A stretch of DNA of 40,172 bases from Ruminococcaceae bacterium UBA7212 (GCA_002490525.1 DKUE01000034.1:1-40172); one strand, 5' to 3'; shown: positions 16,715 to 25,518, counted from the first letter of the stretch. Program-made: numbers and translations. The notes: generated by a model from the letters alone, not told the origin.

Positions 16715-18113
16715 AGCAAAAAGCGAGTTGGAGCTTTTAAAGGAAAAGCTGTTTTATGACCGCAGGAATGCGGCGGAGGTTTGTGACGCGGCAGAAATCG
16801 AGGCGGCGGATACATTCTGCGAAGACTATAAAGCTTTCCTGAACACAGCGAAAACCGAGCGTGAGGCGGTTGCCTATATGGTCGAAAAGGCGGAGAGACA
16901 CGGCTTTGTGCCGTTTGACCGCGAAAAGCAGTATCAAGCGGGCGAAAAAATCTATTTCAATAACCGTAACAAGGCGATTGTGCTTTGCGTAATCGGAAAA
17001 AGACCGCTGTCCGAGGGCGTTCGTCTTTCAGCGGCGCACATCGATTCCCCGCGTCTCGACTTGAAACCCAATCCGCTGTATGAGGACGGGGACTTGGCGC
17101 TGTTCAAAACGCATTACTACGGCGGCATCAAAAAATATCAGTGGGCATGCATTCCGCTTTCCCTGCATGGCGTTGTCGTAAAGAAAGACGGCACGACTGT
17201 AAAGGTCAATATCGGCGAATCGGCGGATGACCCGCAGTTTGTTGTAACCGATTTACTGCCGCATCTTGCAGGTGAGCAGATGAAACGCACGCTGGCGGAC
17301 GGTATCCGCGGTGAAGAGCTGAATCTTTTAATCGGCAGCCGCCCGTTTTCGCAGGACGAAGGCAGTGAAAAGGTAAAGCTGAACATCTTAAACATTCTGT
17401 TTGAAAAATACGGAATGACCGAAAGCGACTTTTTAAGCGCGGAGTTAGAAGCGGTGCCGGCATTTTCGGCGCGCGACATCGGGTTGGACCGCAGTATGAT
17501 TGGTTCCTACGGGCATGATGACCGTGTATGTGCTTACCCTGCGGCAGAGGCGATTTTTGCTATAAGTGACCCCGAATTTACGGCGATTACGTGCCTGACG
17601 GACAAAGAAGAAATCGGGTCAGAGGGCAACACGGGGCTGAATTCCTCGTATCTCCGCTTCTTCATTGCCGACCTTGCAAAGGCAAACGGCGAGAATTATC
17701 ATACGGTCCTGCGCCATACACAGTGTTTGTCGGCGGATGTCAACGCAGCGTTTGACCCGACCTTCCCGGAGGTGCTCGATCGCATGAACGCCTCATTCCT
17801 CAACCGCGGTGTGGCGCTGACGAAATACACAGGGGCGCGCGGCAAAAGCGGCACCTCGGACGCATCGGCGGAATTTGTCGGTAAGGTGCGCCGTCTGCTT
17901 GACGAAAACGGTATTATTTGGCAGTGCGGTGAGCTCGGTAAGGTGGATGTCGGCGGCGGCGGTACGGTTGCCATGTTCCTTGCGTCTCTGGACATTGATG
18001 TGGTAGACCTCGGCGTCCCCGTGCTTTCCATGCACTCCCCGTTCGAAGTCGTTTCGAAATTGGATGTATATATGGCATACCGTGCGTTTAAAGTGTTTTT
18101 TGAGGAAAAATAA
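16707..18113 (+). CDS. apeB: M18 family aminopeptidase
   Basis: This cytosolic dinuclear zinc aminopeptidase (aspartyl aminopeptidase family) has 468 residues. Visible motifs are SAAHIDSPRLDLKP with zinc ligands His111 and Asp113, TCLTDKEEIGSEG with the catalytic and zinc glutamates, SADVNAAFDPTFPE, and VGGGGTVAMFLA. LSMHSPFEV, with a late histidine ligand, completes the set. The start at 16707 has AAGGAG upstream and gives the normal family N-terminus. An in-frame start at 16563 would overlap the transglycosylase heavily. It is the last gene of the coaE operon, with a terminator downstream. Confidence 0.93.
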   Translation: MSEAKSELELLKEKLFYDRRNAAEVCDAAEIEAADTFCEDYKAFLNTAKTEREAVAYMVEKAERHGFVPFDREKQYQAGEKIYFNNRNKAIVLCVIGKRPLSEGVRLSAAHIDSPRLDLKPNPLYEDGDLALFKTHYYGGIKKYQWACIPLSLHGVVVKKDGTTVKVNIGESADDPQFVVTDLLPHLAGEQMKRTLADGIRGEELNLLIGSRPFSQDEGSEKVKLNILNILFEKYGMTESDFLSAELEAVPAFSARDIGLDRSMIGSYGHDDRVCAYPAAEAIFAISDPEFTAITCLTDKEEIGSEGNTGLNSSYLRFFIADLAKANGENYHTVLRHTQCLSADVNAAFDPTFPEVLDRMNASFLNRGVALTKYTGARGKSGTSDASAEFVGKVRRLLDENGIIWQCGELGKVDVGGGGTVAMFLASLDIDVVDLGVPVLSMHSPFEVVSKLDVYMAYRAFKVFFEEK

Positions 18114-18125
18114 AATACAATCGCA

Positions 18126-18170
18126 AAAGGGCGTATGCGGCGCACTGTCCGCGTATGCTCCTTTGTTTTG
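18126..18170 (+). terminator. Terminator of the coaE operon
   Basis: AAAGG plus GCGTATGCGG pairs with CCGCGTATGC, a bulged T and CCTTT: a 15-bp stem with two G-T pairs and an 8-base loop. GTTTTG follows. Confidence 0.65.
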
Positions 18171-18281
18171 TACGGCATTCTGTAAAAATCCGCGTGAAAT
18201 AAAAATAAAAAAACAGAATAAATTCTCCGGCTGTGCAGACAATAGCATAGAAAGAATTTCAAAAAAAAGGAGAATTTATAT

Positions 18282-18821
18282 ATGAAAGCCACAGGTATTG
18301 TCAGACGGATTGACGACCTCGGACGGGTCGTAATTCCGAAAGAAATCCGCCGCACCATGCGCATCCGCGAGGGAGACCCGCTGGAGATTTACACCGCCGC
18401 AGACGGCGAAGTCATTTTTAAAAAGTATTCCCCGATTGGGGAACTGTCGGAAACGGCGTACAGTTATGCGGAGGTACTGAACCGCGCTACGGAGCTGCCC
18501 GTTCTTATTACGGATCGCGACCATGTGATTGCGGTTTCGGGTGCACCGAAGCGGGACCTGATGGAGCGCCGTGTCACTGAGGAATTGGAAGCGCTTATGC
18601 AGGACCGCGTAAATTATACAGCTTCACCCGATATTCCGCCGCTGTATCCGATTGCAGGGTATGAGAAGGAGGCGGCGCTGGCGTTTCCGATTATCGGCGG
18701 CGGCGATGTTTCGGGTGCTGTTATGCTGATGCTCCGGGAAGACGGCTCGATGCCCACCGAAGAGGAGCAAAAGCTGTTGCAGGTTGCGGCGTCGTTCCTC
18801 GGCAAGCAGATGGAAGAATAA
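18282..18821 (+). CDS. spoVT: Stage V sporulation protein T (AbrB-type regulator)
   Basis: This transcription factor acts in the forespore of endospore formers, modulating sigma-G-dependent genes. The 179-residue product has an N-terminal swapped-hairpin AbrB/MazE DNA-binding domain (1-50), with GIVRRIDDLGRVVIPKEIRR and REGDPLEIY. A C-terminal GAF-like domain (about 55-178) follows. Length and two-domain layout match SpoVT rather than the shorter AbrB or Abh. AAAAAAGGAGA lies just upstream. The gene is alone and ends in a strong terminator. I did not find a clear sigma-G promoter. Its presence is the main evidence for a spore-forming lineage. Confidence 0.92.
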   Translation: MKATGIVRRIDDLGRVVIPKEIRRTMRIREGDPLEIYTAADGEVIFKKYSPIGELSETAYSYAEVLNRATELPVLITDRDHVIAVSGAPKRDLMERRVTEELEALMQDRVNYTASPDIPPLYPIAGYEKEAALAFPIIGGGDVSGAVMLMLREDGSMPTEEEQKLLQVAASFLGKQMEE

Positions 18822-18841
18822 AGCAAATCCATGATTATATT

Positions 18842-18884
18842 TTCCCGCGGCGGCAGATTCTGTGTTGCCCTGCGGGAATTTTTT
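18842..18884 (+). terminator. Rho-independent terminator of spoVT
   Basis: TTCCCGC (18842-18848) pairs with GCGGGAA (18872-18878). An inner GGCGGCA/TGTTGCC stem extends it, and six further Ts follow the stem. Confidence 0.85.
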
Positions 18885-18995
18885 ATGCCCGTTAAAGTCT
18901 GATGAAACCTGTCTTCCGGGTAGCAGACGAAAAATCTCCCACAGCACCGGGTAATTTCAATCCTCTGCAAAATCCGCACATGTTCCTACTTTTTC
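18885..18995. other. Remainder of the spoVT-rny spacer
   Basis: Between the spoVT terminator and the rny promoter I see no gene and no copy of the repeat families. The whole spacer is 308 bases (18822-19129). Confidence 0.6.
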
Positions 18996-19024
18996 TTGAC
19001 ATAATGCTTAAAAAGATATAAAAT
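18996..19024 (+). promoter_or_regulatory. Strong sigma-A promoter for rny
   Basis: A perfect TTGACA, a 17-base spacer and TAAAAT. The inferred start of transcription leaves a leader of about 100 bases that is A/T-rich. Confidence 0.85.
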
Positions 19025-19129
19025 ATCTAAGATAATGTATTCGTATGCGATCACAATACAATATCGATCGATTTTATAATTATTCTCAGAAGATTTACAA
19101 AATCTGACAGTTAAGGAGGTGCAAGCTTT

Positions 19130-20692
19130 TTGAATTCAACAGGTATTATTGTTACAGTCGTCGCGGCAGTATTGGCTGCTGCGGTGTTCGGCGTTATCGG
19201 GTTTTTACTCGGCGGGGCACACCGTAAAAAGGTCGCGGAGGCGGCAATCGGGTCTGCCACGGAAGAGGCTGCGCGCATTGTCAACCAAGCTGTACAGACA
19301 GCGGAAAACAAGCGCAAGGAAACCATTCTCGAAGCCAAGGATGAAGCGCATCGGCTGATTTCCGAGGCGGAAAAGGAAACGAAGGAGCGCCGTGCGGAAG
19401 TGCAGCGTCAGGAACGGCGGCTGATTCAAAAAGAAGAATCGCTCGACAAAAAAGTCGAGACGATGGAGAAAAAGGAAGAAGCATTAGCGCTGAAGCTCAA
19501 AGAAGCGGATGAAAAGCTTTCCGAAGTGGAGCAGATTAAGAAAAGTCAGTTCGACATGTTGGAAAAAATTTCAGGCTTCACCAAAGAACAGGCGAAGTCT
19601 TTGCTCTTGCAGAGCTTGGATGAGGAGCTGACCCACGACAAGGCAGTCCGCATTATGGACTTCGAACAGCGCACCAAGGATGAGGCGGATGCGCTTGCCC
19701 GCGAGATTATCTCAACGGCAATTCAGCGCTGTGCGGCGGACCATGCATCCGAAGCAACGGTTTCCGTGGTCAGCCTGCCGAACGATGAAATGAAAGGGCG
19801 CATCATCGGGCGTGAAGGCAGAAATATCCGCACGCTTGAAACCATTACGGGTGTCGATTTGATTATTGACGATACTCCCGAGGCGATTACAGTTTCCAGC
19901 TTTGAGCCGGTGCGCCGTGAGATTGCGCGCCTGACGATTGAAAAGCTGATTTCCGACGGACGTATTCACCCTGCCCGTATTGAGGAGATGTATGAAAAAT
20001 CCCGCCGCGAGGTGGAACAGACCATTCGCCAGACCGGCGAACGCGCAGTGATTGATGCGGGCGTCAACGGCGTACATCCCGAGCTTGTCAAACTGCTCGG
20101 CAAGCTCAAATACAGAACCAGCTACGGTCAGAATGTGCTGAACCATTCGCTGGAGGTTTCGTATCTTGCGGGGCTGATGGCGGCGGAAATCGGCGCGGAT
20201 GTAAAAACCGCAAAGCGCGCAGGTCTTTTGCATGATATCGGCAAGGCATTGGACCGCGAGTTTGAAGGTTCACATATTGACCTTGGTGTGGAATACGCCA
20301 AGAAATACCGTGAAAACGAGCAGGTTGTACATGCCATTCATGCGCACCACGGCGATGTTGAGGCGAAAACGGTGGTTGCCTGTCTTGTGCAGGCAGCGGA
20401 TGCCATTTCGGCGGCACGTCCCGGTGCACGGCGTGAAAACGTGCAGAATTACATCAAACGTCTTGAAAAACTGGAAGAGATCGCAACTTCCTTTGAGGGC
20501 GTTGAAAAATCCTTTGCTATCCAGGCGGGCCGTGAAATCCGCATCATCGTCAAGCCCGATATGGTTTCCGATGACGGCATGACCATTATCGCCCGTGACG
20601 TCGTCAAGAAGATTGAGGACGAGTTGGAATACCCCGGGCAAATCAAAGTACACATCATCCGTGAAAATCGGGCGATTGAATACGCAAAATAA
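19130..20692 (+). CDS. rny: Ribonuclease Y
   Basis: RNase Y is the membrane-bound endoribonuclease that starts mRNA decay in many Firmicutes. The 520-residue product contains an N-terminal transmembrane helix (about 4-28) and a long charged coiled coil (about 45-165). A KH domain with GRIIGREGRNIRTLE and an HD domain with VLNHSLEVSYLAG and LLHDIGKALD follow, then the conserved C-terminal region. It starts with TTG at 19130 under AAGGAGGTG; no ATG gives a better N-terminus. A promoter lies upstream, and ymdB is 56 bases downstream, the same order as in Bacillus. Confidence 0.97.
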   Translation: MNSTGIIVTVVAAVLAAAVFGVIGFLLGGAHRKKVAEAAIGSATEEAARIVNQAVQTAENKRKETILEAKDEAHRLISEAEKETKERRAEVQRQERRLIQKEESLDKKVETMEKKEEALALKLKEADEKLSEVEQIKKSQFDMLEKISGFTKEQAKSLLLQSLDEELTHDKAVRIMDFEQRTKDEADALAREIISTAIQRCAADHASEATVSVVSLPNDEMKGRIIGREGRNIRTLETITGVDLIIDDTPEAITVSSFEPVRREIARLTIEKLISDGRIHPARIEEMYEKSRREVEQTIRQTGERAVIDAGVNGVHPELVKLLGKLKYRTSYGQNVLNHSLEVSYLAGLMAAEIGADVKTAKRAGLLHDIGKALDREFEGSHIDLGVEYAKKYRENEQVVHAIHAHHGDVEAKTVVACLVQAADAISAARPGARRENVQNYIKRLEKLEEIATSFEGVEKSFAIQAGREIRIIVKPDMVSDDGMTIIARDVVKKIEDELEYPGQIKVHIIRENRAIEYAK

Positions 20693-20700
20693 GTGATTTG

Positions 20701-20737
20701 ATGACCCTGATTCTGCGGTAAACAGAGTCAGGGTCAT
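20701..20737 (+). promoter_or_regulatory. Long intercistronic hairpin between rny and ymdB
   Basis: ATGACCCTGA and TCAGGGTCAT pair, extended inward by TTCTG/CAGAG, to give a stem of about 15 bp with a 7-base loop. Only ATCTTTAG follows, so it is a poor terminator. It may block exonucleases or attenuate ymdB expression. Confidence 0.6.
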
Positions 20738-20748
20738 ATCTTTAGAAT

Positions 20749-21540
20749 ATGAATATGAACGGAACAATTTGCAGAATCTTAATGGTCGGCGACGTGGTTT
20801 CGGCAATCGGCACGGAAAAGCTGATTGCGGCACTGCCGCGCTTAAAAAAAGAATATGCGGCGGACGTGACTGTGGTGAACGGTGAAAATGCCGCGGTAGG
20901 CAACGGCATTACGCGGCAGGCGGCAGAGCAGATTTTTGCGGCGGGCGCGGACTGCATCACGGGCGGAAATCATACCTTTCGCCGCCGTGAGTTTTATGAT
21001 TATTTGGACGAATCCGAATTTTGTTTGCGTCCCGAAAATTACGGTGACGCCGCACCGGGACATGGCATTTGTGTTGTGGATAAGGGGCATGTGCGTGTCG
21101 GCGTGGTGAATCTCTTAGGTACGGTGTTTATGGAGCCGCTTGAAAATCCGTTTGACTGCATGGACCGCGCGCTTGTAAGGCTACAGGACGAGGTGCATTT
21201 CACGGTTGTGGATTTTCACGCCGAAGCCACGGCGGAAAAACGGGCGATGGGCTTTTATTTGGACGGAAAAGTTGCCGCAATCGTGGGCACACATACCCAT
21301 GTGCAGACCGCCGATGCGCAAATCTTGCCGAACGGCACCGCGTATATGACTGACCTTGGCATGACGGGGCCCGTGCAGTCTGTGCTCGGCGTAGAGCCGT
21401 CACTTGCGATTGAAAAAATGCGGACACATCTGCCCGTACGCTTTCAAAATCCGTCGGGCGACTGCCTTTTGCAGGGTGTGTGTATAGATGTAGATAAAGC
21501 AAACGGAAAAGCTGTCTGCATTGAGCGGATTTCCGTATAA
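20749..21540 (+). CDS. ymdB: YmdB-type metallophosphoesterase (TIGR00282)
   Basis: This dinuclear-metal phosphoesterase of the YmdB family acts as a 2',3'-cyclic nucleotide phosphodiesterase in Bacillus and affects biofilm and motility decisions. The 263-residue length is normal. Conserved blocks are RILMVGDVVSAIG (metal Asp), VVNGENAA, GGNHTF, VVDFHAEATAEK and VGTHTHVQTAD. The C-terminal YMTDLGMTGP is also typical. It follows rny as in Bacillus. No Shine-Dalgarno is visible before the ATG at 20749; an in-frame stop just upstream excludes a longer start, and the alternative ATG at 20755 is no better. Confidence 0.93.
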   Translation: MNMNGTICRILMVGDVVSAIGTEKLIAALPRLKKEYAADVTVVNGENAAVGNGITRQAAEQIFAAGADCITGGNHTFRRREFYDYLDESEFCLRPENYGDAAPGHGICVVDKGHVRVGVVNLLGTVFMEPLENPFDCMDRALVRLQDEVHFTVVDFHAEATAEKRAMGFYLDGKVAAIVGTHTHVQTADAQILPNGTAYMTDLGMTGPVQSVLGVEPSLAIEKMRTHLPVRFQNPSGDCLLQGVCIDVDKANGKAVCIERISV

Positions 21541-21857
21541 AAAGGAAATATCTGCATAAACCAACGTATGCGTATGACCTGTAAGGGGCGCGCTTGTGCG
21601 CCGAGAAGTCTGAAGAGACTCCCGGACATGGAGTGCCGCCGCTGTGCGCGAGTCCAATTTACTCTGTGCTGTGTAAGATTCTTTGCTTTACGCAGTATGA
21701 CAGATGGGTGCTGTGTGAGATTTTTCGCTTCACTCGGTATGACAGGTTGGTACCATGGGGAAAAGCGGGTAGGTGCGCGGGCGGTCTCCACGTGTCCCCG
21801 ACAGCATCGGCAAAACTCGGAACGGTCCCCAACTATTAAAAATCGGAGGGCATCGCT
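21541..21857. repeat. Intergenic repeats upstream of the substrate-binding protein gene
   Basis: This 317-base region has no credible gene. It holds a GTAAGGGGCGC element with GGCGC/GCGCC arms (21581-21602). Two direct copies of the GAGATTCTT...TATGAC hairpin lie at 21675-21701 and 21717-21743, 42 bases apart as at 8103/8145. The next gene has a GGAGG site at the right edge; no promoter could be assigned with confidence. Confidence 0.7.
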
Positions 21858-23366
21858 ATGACGAAAATCCATAAAATTGCGGCGGTTTTACTGCTGTTAT
21901 CTGCCTTGCTGCCGGTGCTTTCCGCTTGTAACGGGAAGCCCGGCACAGAAGAAAATCCATCGAGCGACGGCGGTGTACAAACACCTGCGACAAATACGGC
22001 GGCGCTTACCCTGCCCTATTACGAGAACGATTCGAAAAACCCGTATTTTGCACAAAGCGCTCTGAATCGTGCGCTTGCGTCTCTGGTTTGTGAGCCGCTT
22101 TACCGTGTGGATGCGGCGTATTCGGCGCACGGCGTACTTGCCGACAGTCTTTCCGCAGACGGGCTCAGCCGAACGGTTGTTTTAAAAAAAGCGGTTTTTT
22201 CCGACGGCAGTGCCGTAACGGCGGGAGATGTGGTTTACTCTTTTGAAAAGGCAAAGGCAAGTGCGTGGTACGGTTCTCGGTTAGAGAGCATCGCGTCTGT
22301 TGCAGCGCAGGGCGGCTCCGTAATTTTTACCCTGCGCGAGGCAGTGCCGTTTGCCGAGAATCTGCTGACCTTTCCCATTGTGCGGCGCGGCACGGCGGAT
22401 ACGGCCGAATCCTTTGCAATCGGTTCGGGGGCGTTCGTACTGACTGCGGACGGCCTTTCTGAAAATCCGCAGAAAGCGGGTACGTCTTTGTCTGTGGCGC
22501 TTTTGCACATCAAAAATTCGGACAATTTGAAAAATGCGTTGGAAATCGGCAATATTGATTATCTGTTCACGGATTTCGGGGACGGGGAATATACGCGTGT
22601 GGTGGCGCAAAATACATTTGTCACCATGAACCATATGGTGTATCTCGGTATGAATCACACAAACGGTGCACTGCAGTCCGCGGCGGTGCGTACGGCAATT
22701 TATTATGCGGCAGACAAGACCGAGGCGGCGACTTCGGGCTACCGTGGCACGGCGGTGGCGTGCGGACTGCCGTTTCACCCCGAATTTTGCGCGGCGCAGG
22801 GTCTTTCACAAGGTGCAACAGCGGGAGATGCCGACCGTGCGCATGAGATTTTGAACCGCGTCGGTTACAACCGTTTCGACAAACGCGGAAAACGGACGAA
22901 CGGACAAAACACGTTGGAGATGACGATTCTGGTCAACAACGATAATAATTTCCGTCTGACAGCCGCTTATAATTTAGCCGAAAATCTAAATGCGGCAGGA
23001 TTTTCCGTCACAGTGGAAAGCACATCCTATGAGGAATATGCGCGGCGTATCGGCGCAGGGGATTTTACGCTGTATCTCGGCGAGGTCAGGCTCCCCGAAA
23101 ATTTAAGCTTATCCGCGTTTTTCGGCGGTACGCTTTCTGTCGGCATGCATGCGGAATTGCCTGTTTTTTCCGAGTATGCGGCATTTTGCCGCGGGGAACG
23201 TGCGGCAGCACAGTTTGCGGAGAGCTTTTTAGACGATATGCCGTTTGTGCCGATTTGCTACCGCGCAGGTATGGCGGCTTACAGCAAATCCGTACAGCCT
23301 GATTTTTCTGCGGCGGCTTACGATATATACGGTGATATTACGCTTTGGAAAGCCGCAGAGCAGTAA
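21858..23366 (+). CDS. ABC transporter substrate-binding lipoprotein, family 5
   Basis: This extracellular solute-binding protein (SBP_bac_5; peptide, nickel or oligosaccharide uptake type) is tethered to the membrane. The 502-residue product has a lipoprotein signal with lipobox VLSAC, Cys24 being the lipid-modified residue, followed by a Ser/Gly/Thr-rich linker. The family signature occurs as LVCEPLYRVD, ADGLSRTVVLKKAVFSDGS and VTAGDVVYSFEKAK. The C-terminal half includes AVRTAIYYAADK. No permease or ATPase gene lies next to it, so it must share one encoded elsewhere. The ligand cannot be predicted. Confidence 0.88.
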   Translation: MTKIHKIAAVLLLLSALLPVLSACNGKPGTEENPSSDGGVQTPATNTAALTLPYYENDSKNPYFAQSALNRALASLVCEPLYRVDAAYSAHGVLADSLSADGLSRTVVLKKAVFSDGSAVTAGDVVYSFEKAKASAWYGSRLESIASVAAQGGSVIFTLREAVPFAENLLTFPIVRRGTADTAESFAIGSGAFVLTADGLSENPQKAGTSLSVALLHIKNSDNLKNALEIGNIDYLFTDFGDGEYTRVVAQNTFVTMNHMVYLGMNHTNGALQSAAVRTAIYYAADKTEAATSGYRGTAVACGLPFHPEFCAAQGLSQGATAGDADRAHEILNRVGYNRFDKRGKRTNGQNTLEMTILVNNDNNFRLTAAYNLAENLNAAGFSVTVESTSYEEYARRIGAGDFTLYLGEVRLPENLSLSAFFGGTLSVGMHAELPVFSEYAAFCRGERAAAQFAESFLDDMPFVPICYRAGMAAYSKSVQPDFSAAAYDIYGDITLWKAAEQ

Positions 23367-23381
23367 TTTATTTCTTACCGA

Positions 23382-23405
23382 CCTTGCAAAAACAAGGACT
23401 TTTTG
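23382..23405 (+). terminator. Possible terminator after the substrate-binding protein gene
   Basis: CCTTG and CAAGG are separated by a 6-base loop and followed by ACTTTTT. The stem is short. Confidence 0.45.
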
Positions 23406-23449
23406 TGCTCGGCGCCCGTGCATACATCCAACTATTCACAAAAAATTCA

Positions 23450-23478
23450 TTGACGAAAGTTTATATTTCGGGTATACT
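23450..23478 (+). promoter_or_regulatory. Sigma-A promoter for yloU-fakA-recG
   Basis: TTGACG, a 17-base spacer and TATACT. The predicted transcript starts about 20 bases before the GTG at 23506. This also argues against longer in-frame starts. Confidence 0.75.
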
Positions 23479-23505
23479 GAAATGACGATTAAAGGAGTGG
23501 TCTCC

Positions 23506-23859
23506 GTGATTAAAATTGAAAATCATTTGGGCGTTATTGAAATTAATGACAGCTATTTTTCTGATTTAATCGGGCATACCGTTACCGCATGCTTTGGTGT
23601 GGCGGGTATGGCGAACAGCGGCGCATCCCAGGGACTCCGCGCGTTTTTCTTTCGGCGCAGGAGCTATCTCGACCAAGGCGTCAGTGTGCGCTCGAACGGC
23701 ACGGATTTAATTATCAGTCTGCATATTTTTGTGACCTACGGTGTCAATATTGCCGCGATTGTGGACAGTATTGTCAATAAGGTACGGTATACTGTGGAGC
23801 AGGCGACCGGACTTGCCGTCAAAAAAGTGAATGTATTTGTGGACGGTATCAAGGAATAA
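23506..23859 (+). CDS. yloU: Asp23/Gls24 family envelope stress response protein (YloU-like)
   Basis: This is a small Asp23/Gls24-domain protein, a family that in Firmicutes is associated with the membrane face and with envelope or alkaline stress. The GTG start has AAAGGAG at correct spacing and gives 117 residues. Family features are IENHLGVIEINDSYFSDLIGHTV, GVAGMANSGASQGL, LHIFVTYGVNIAAIVDSI and VKKVNVFVDGI at the end. The gene order yloU-yloV(fakA)-recG is well conserved in Bacillus and Clostridia. An ATG at 23482 is in frame but lies at or before the predicted transcription start. Confidence 0.92.
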   Translation: MIKIENHLGVIEINDSYFSDLIGHTVTACFGVAGMANSGASQGLRAFFFRRRSYLDQGVSVRSNGTDLIISLHIFVTYGVNIAAIVDSIVNKVRYTVEQATGLAVKKVNVFVDGIKE

Positions 23860-23900
23860 TCTGCGTGTTTTGTAAATTCAGACATAGGAGTTGTTTTTAG

Positions 23901-25514
23901 TTGCTGACAGGTGAACTGTTGAAAAATGCCGTAATCTCCGGCGCAAACCATATTGAAAATCATCGCAAAGAGGTAGACGCGCTGAATGTGTTTCCCGTTC
24001 CCGATGGCGATACGGGAACCAATATGTCTATGACCATCGGTGCGGCGGCGCGCGAATTGCAGGTTTTGGGTGAAGCAGATGTTGCGACCGTGGCGAAAAA
24101 GACGGCGGGTGCGCTCTTGCGCGGGGCGCGCGGGAACTCCGGCGTGATACTGTCGCTGATTTTCCGCGGGCTTTCCAAGGGCTTAAAGGGACTGGAAACA
24201 GCTGACGGTGCACAGCTTGCGGCGGCGTTTCAACTGGGCAGTGAATCCGCTTATAAAGCGGTGATGAAGCCTACCGAGGGCACGATTTTGACGGTTATCC
24301 GCCTCAGCAGTGCGGCGGCGGTGGAATCCGGGGAAACAGACTGCCAAAAGATTTTGCAGATTCTTTGCGACGCGGCGGAAGACGCACTTGCCCAAACACC
24401 GGAAATGCTTCCTGTTTTAAAAGAGGCGGGTGTTGTAGATGCGGGCGGTCGCGGACTGTTGTATATTTTAGAGGGTATGAAAAGCTATCTGATTGACGGC
24501 GTTCGGATTGAGCCCAACGGTGCGCAGGCTGAGACTTTGTCGGAAGCCGCACAGCCGCAGTATGCGTATGCGTTGAGCTTCACGGTGCATAAAGAGCTGC
24601 ACGCACAGAGCAGTGCCGTCAAATTAAAGGTTGCCTTAGAGACAGTCGGCGGCGAAGTTTCCGTGGAAGAGACGGCAAAGACAATTGCCGTAAAAGTGCT
24701 GTCCGACGAGCCGCACAGTGTTTTGCAGGCGGCGCTTTTGTGCGGCAGTTTGCATGAAATTGAAATCTTGAATCTTGCGGACACACCGCAGGCGCTTTCC
24801 GAAGCAGCACCGGCGCCGATTGCGGCGGAAATGCCCAAACGCGCCGAGCCCGAAAAGGAGTACGGCTTTGTTGCGGTCGCGGCGGGGGAAGGTCTTTGCA
24901 CACTTTTCCGTGAATTGGGCGCAGACCAAGTTGTTTCGGGCGGGCAGACGATGAATCCGAGTACAGATGATATTTTGAATGCGGTCGAGGCAACGCCTGC
25001 ACGGCATGTGTTTGTGCTGCCGAACAACAAAAATATTATCATGGCGGCGGAGCAGACCGTGAATCTCGCAGACCGCGGTGTCAGCGTGTTGTCCACCAGA
25101 ACTGTCCCGCAGGGCATCACCGCGATGCTCAGCTTTGACGAATCCTTAAGCCCGGAAGAAAACCATTTGCAAATGATGAAAGCCGCCGAGGGCGTGCACA
25201 CGGCACAGGTGACTTTCGCCGCTCGTGACAGTGAAATGAGCGGCGAGCGTATCAAAAAAGGGCAGATTCTCGGCATGGAAGACGGAAAAATTACGCTTGT
25301 GGACGATGATTATATTGATGTGGCATACCGCGTAACACGCCGCTTAATTAAAAAACACAGCGGTTCTATAGTGACGATTCTTTACGGCGCGGATACCGAC
25401 GAGGCGGCGGCGAATACGCTTTGCGAGCGTCTGCAAAACCGTTTCCCGAATGTGGAATACAATGTAATCAACGGCGGTCAGCCTGTCTATTATTTCATGG
25501 TTTCCGTGGAGTAG
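23901..25514 (+). CDS. fakA: Fatty acid kinase catalytic subunit FakA (DAK2 domain, YloV)
   Basis: FakA phosphorylates exogenous fatty acids held by FakB (DegV) proteins. The 537-residue product starts with TTG under an AGGAG site. That start reproduces the family N-terminus LTGELLKNAVISGANHI. The DhaL/DAK2 nucleotide-binding site is NVFPVPDGDTGTNMS (29-43), with the second loop GARGNSGVILS. A middle domain and a C-terminal FakB-binding-like domain (from about 325) follow. It lies 41 bases after yloU and 4 bases before recG. No FakB/DegV gene is in the window. Confidence 0.93.
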   Translation: MLTGELLKNAVISGANHIENHRKEVDALNVFPVPDGDTGTNMSMTIGAAARELQVLGEADVATVAKKTAGALLRGARGNSGVILSLIFRGLSKGLKGLETADGAQLAAAFQLGSESAYKAVMKPTEGTILTVIRLSSAAAVESGETDCQKILQILCDAAEDALAQTPEMLPVLKEAGVVDAGGRGLLYILEGMKSYLIDGVRIEPNGAQAETLSEAAQPQYAYALSFTVHKELHAQSSAVKLKVALETVGGEVSVEETAKTIAVKVLSDEPHSVLQAALLCGSLHEIEILNLADTPQALSEAAPAPIAAEMPKRAEPEKEYGFVAVAAGEGLCTLFRELGADQVVSGGQTMNPSTDDILNAVEATPARHVFVLPNNKNIIMAAEQTVNLADRGVSVLSTRTVPQGITAMLSFDESLSPEENHLQMMKAAEGVHTAQVTFAARDSEMSGERIKKGQILGMEDGKITLVDDDYIDVAYRVTRRLIKKHSGSIVTILYGADTDEAAANTLCERLQNRFPNVEYNVINGGQPVYYFMVSVE

Positions 25515-25518
25515 AGCG

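Noticed and set aside
18181..18281. A sigma-G promoter for spoVT
   Set aside because: GAATA and CATAGAA resemble the elements but are about 25 bases apart, well beyond the usual 17-18.
24485..25276. A 263-codon minus-strand open frame
   Set aside because: It is antisense to fakA, low-complexity Ser/Ala/Thr-rich, and explained by fakA codon bias.
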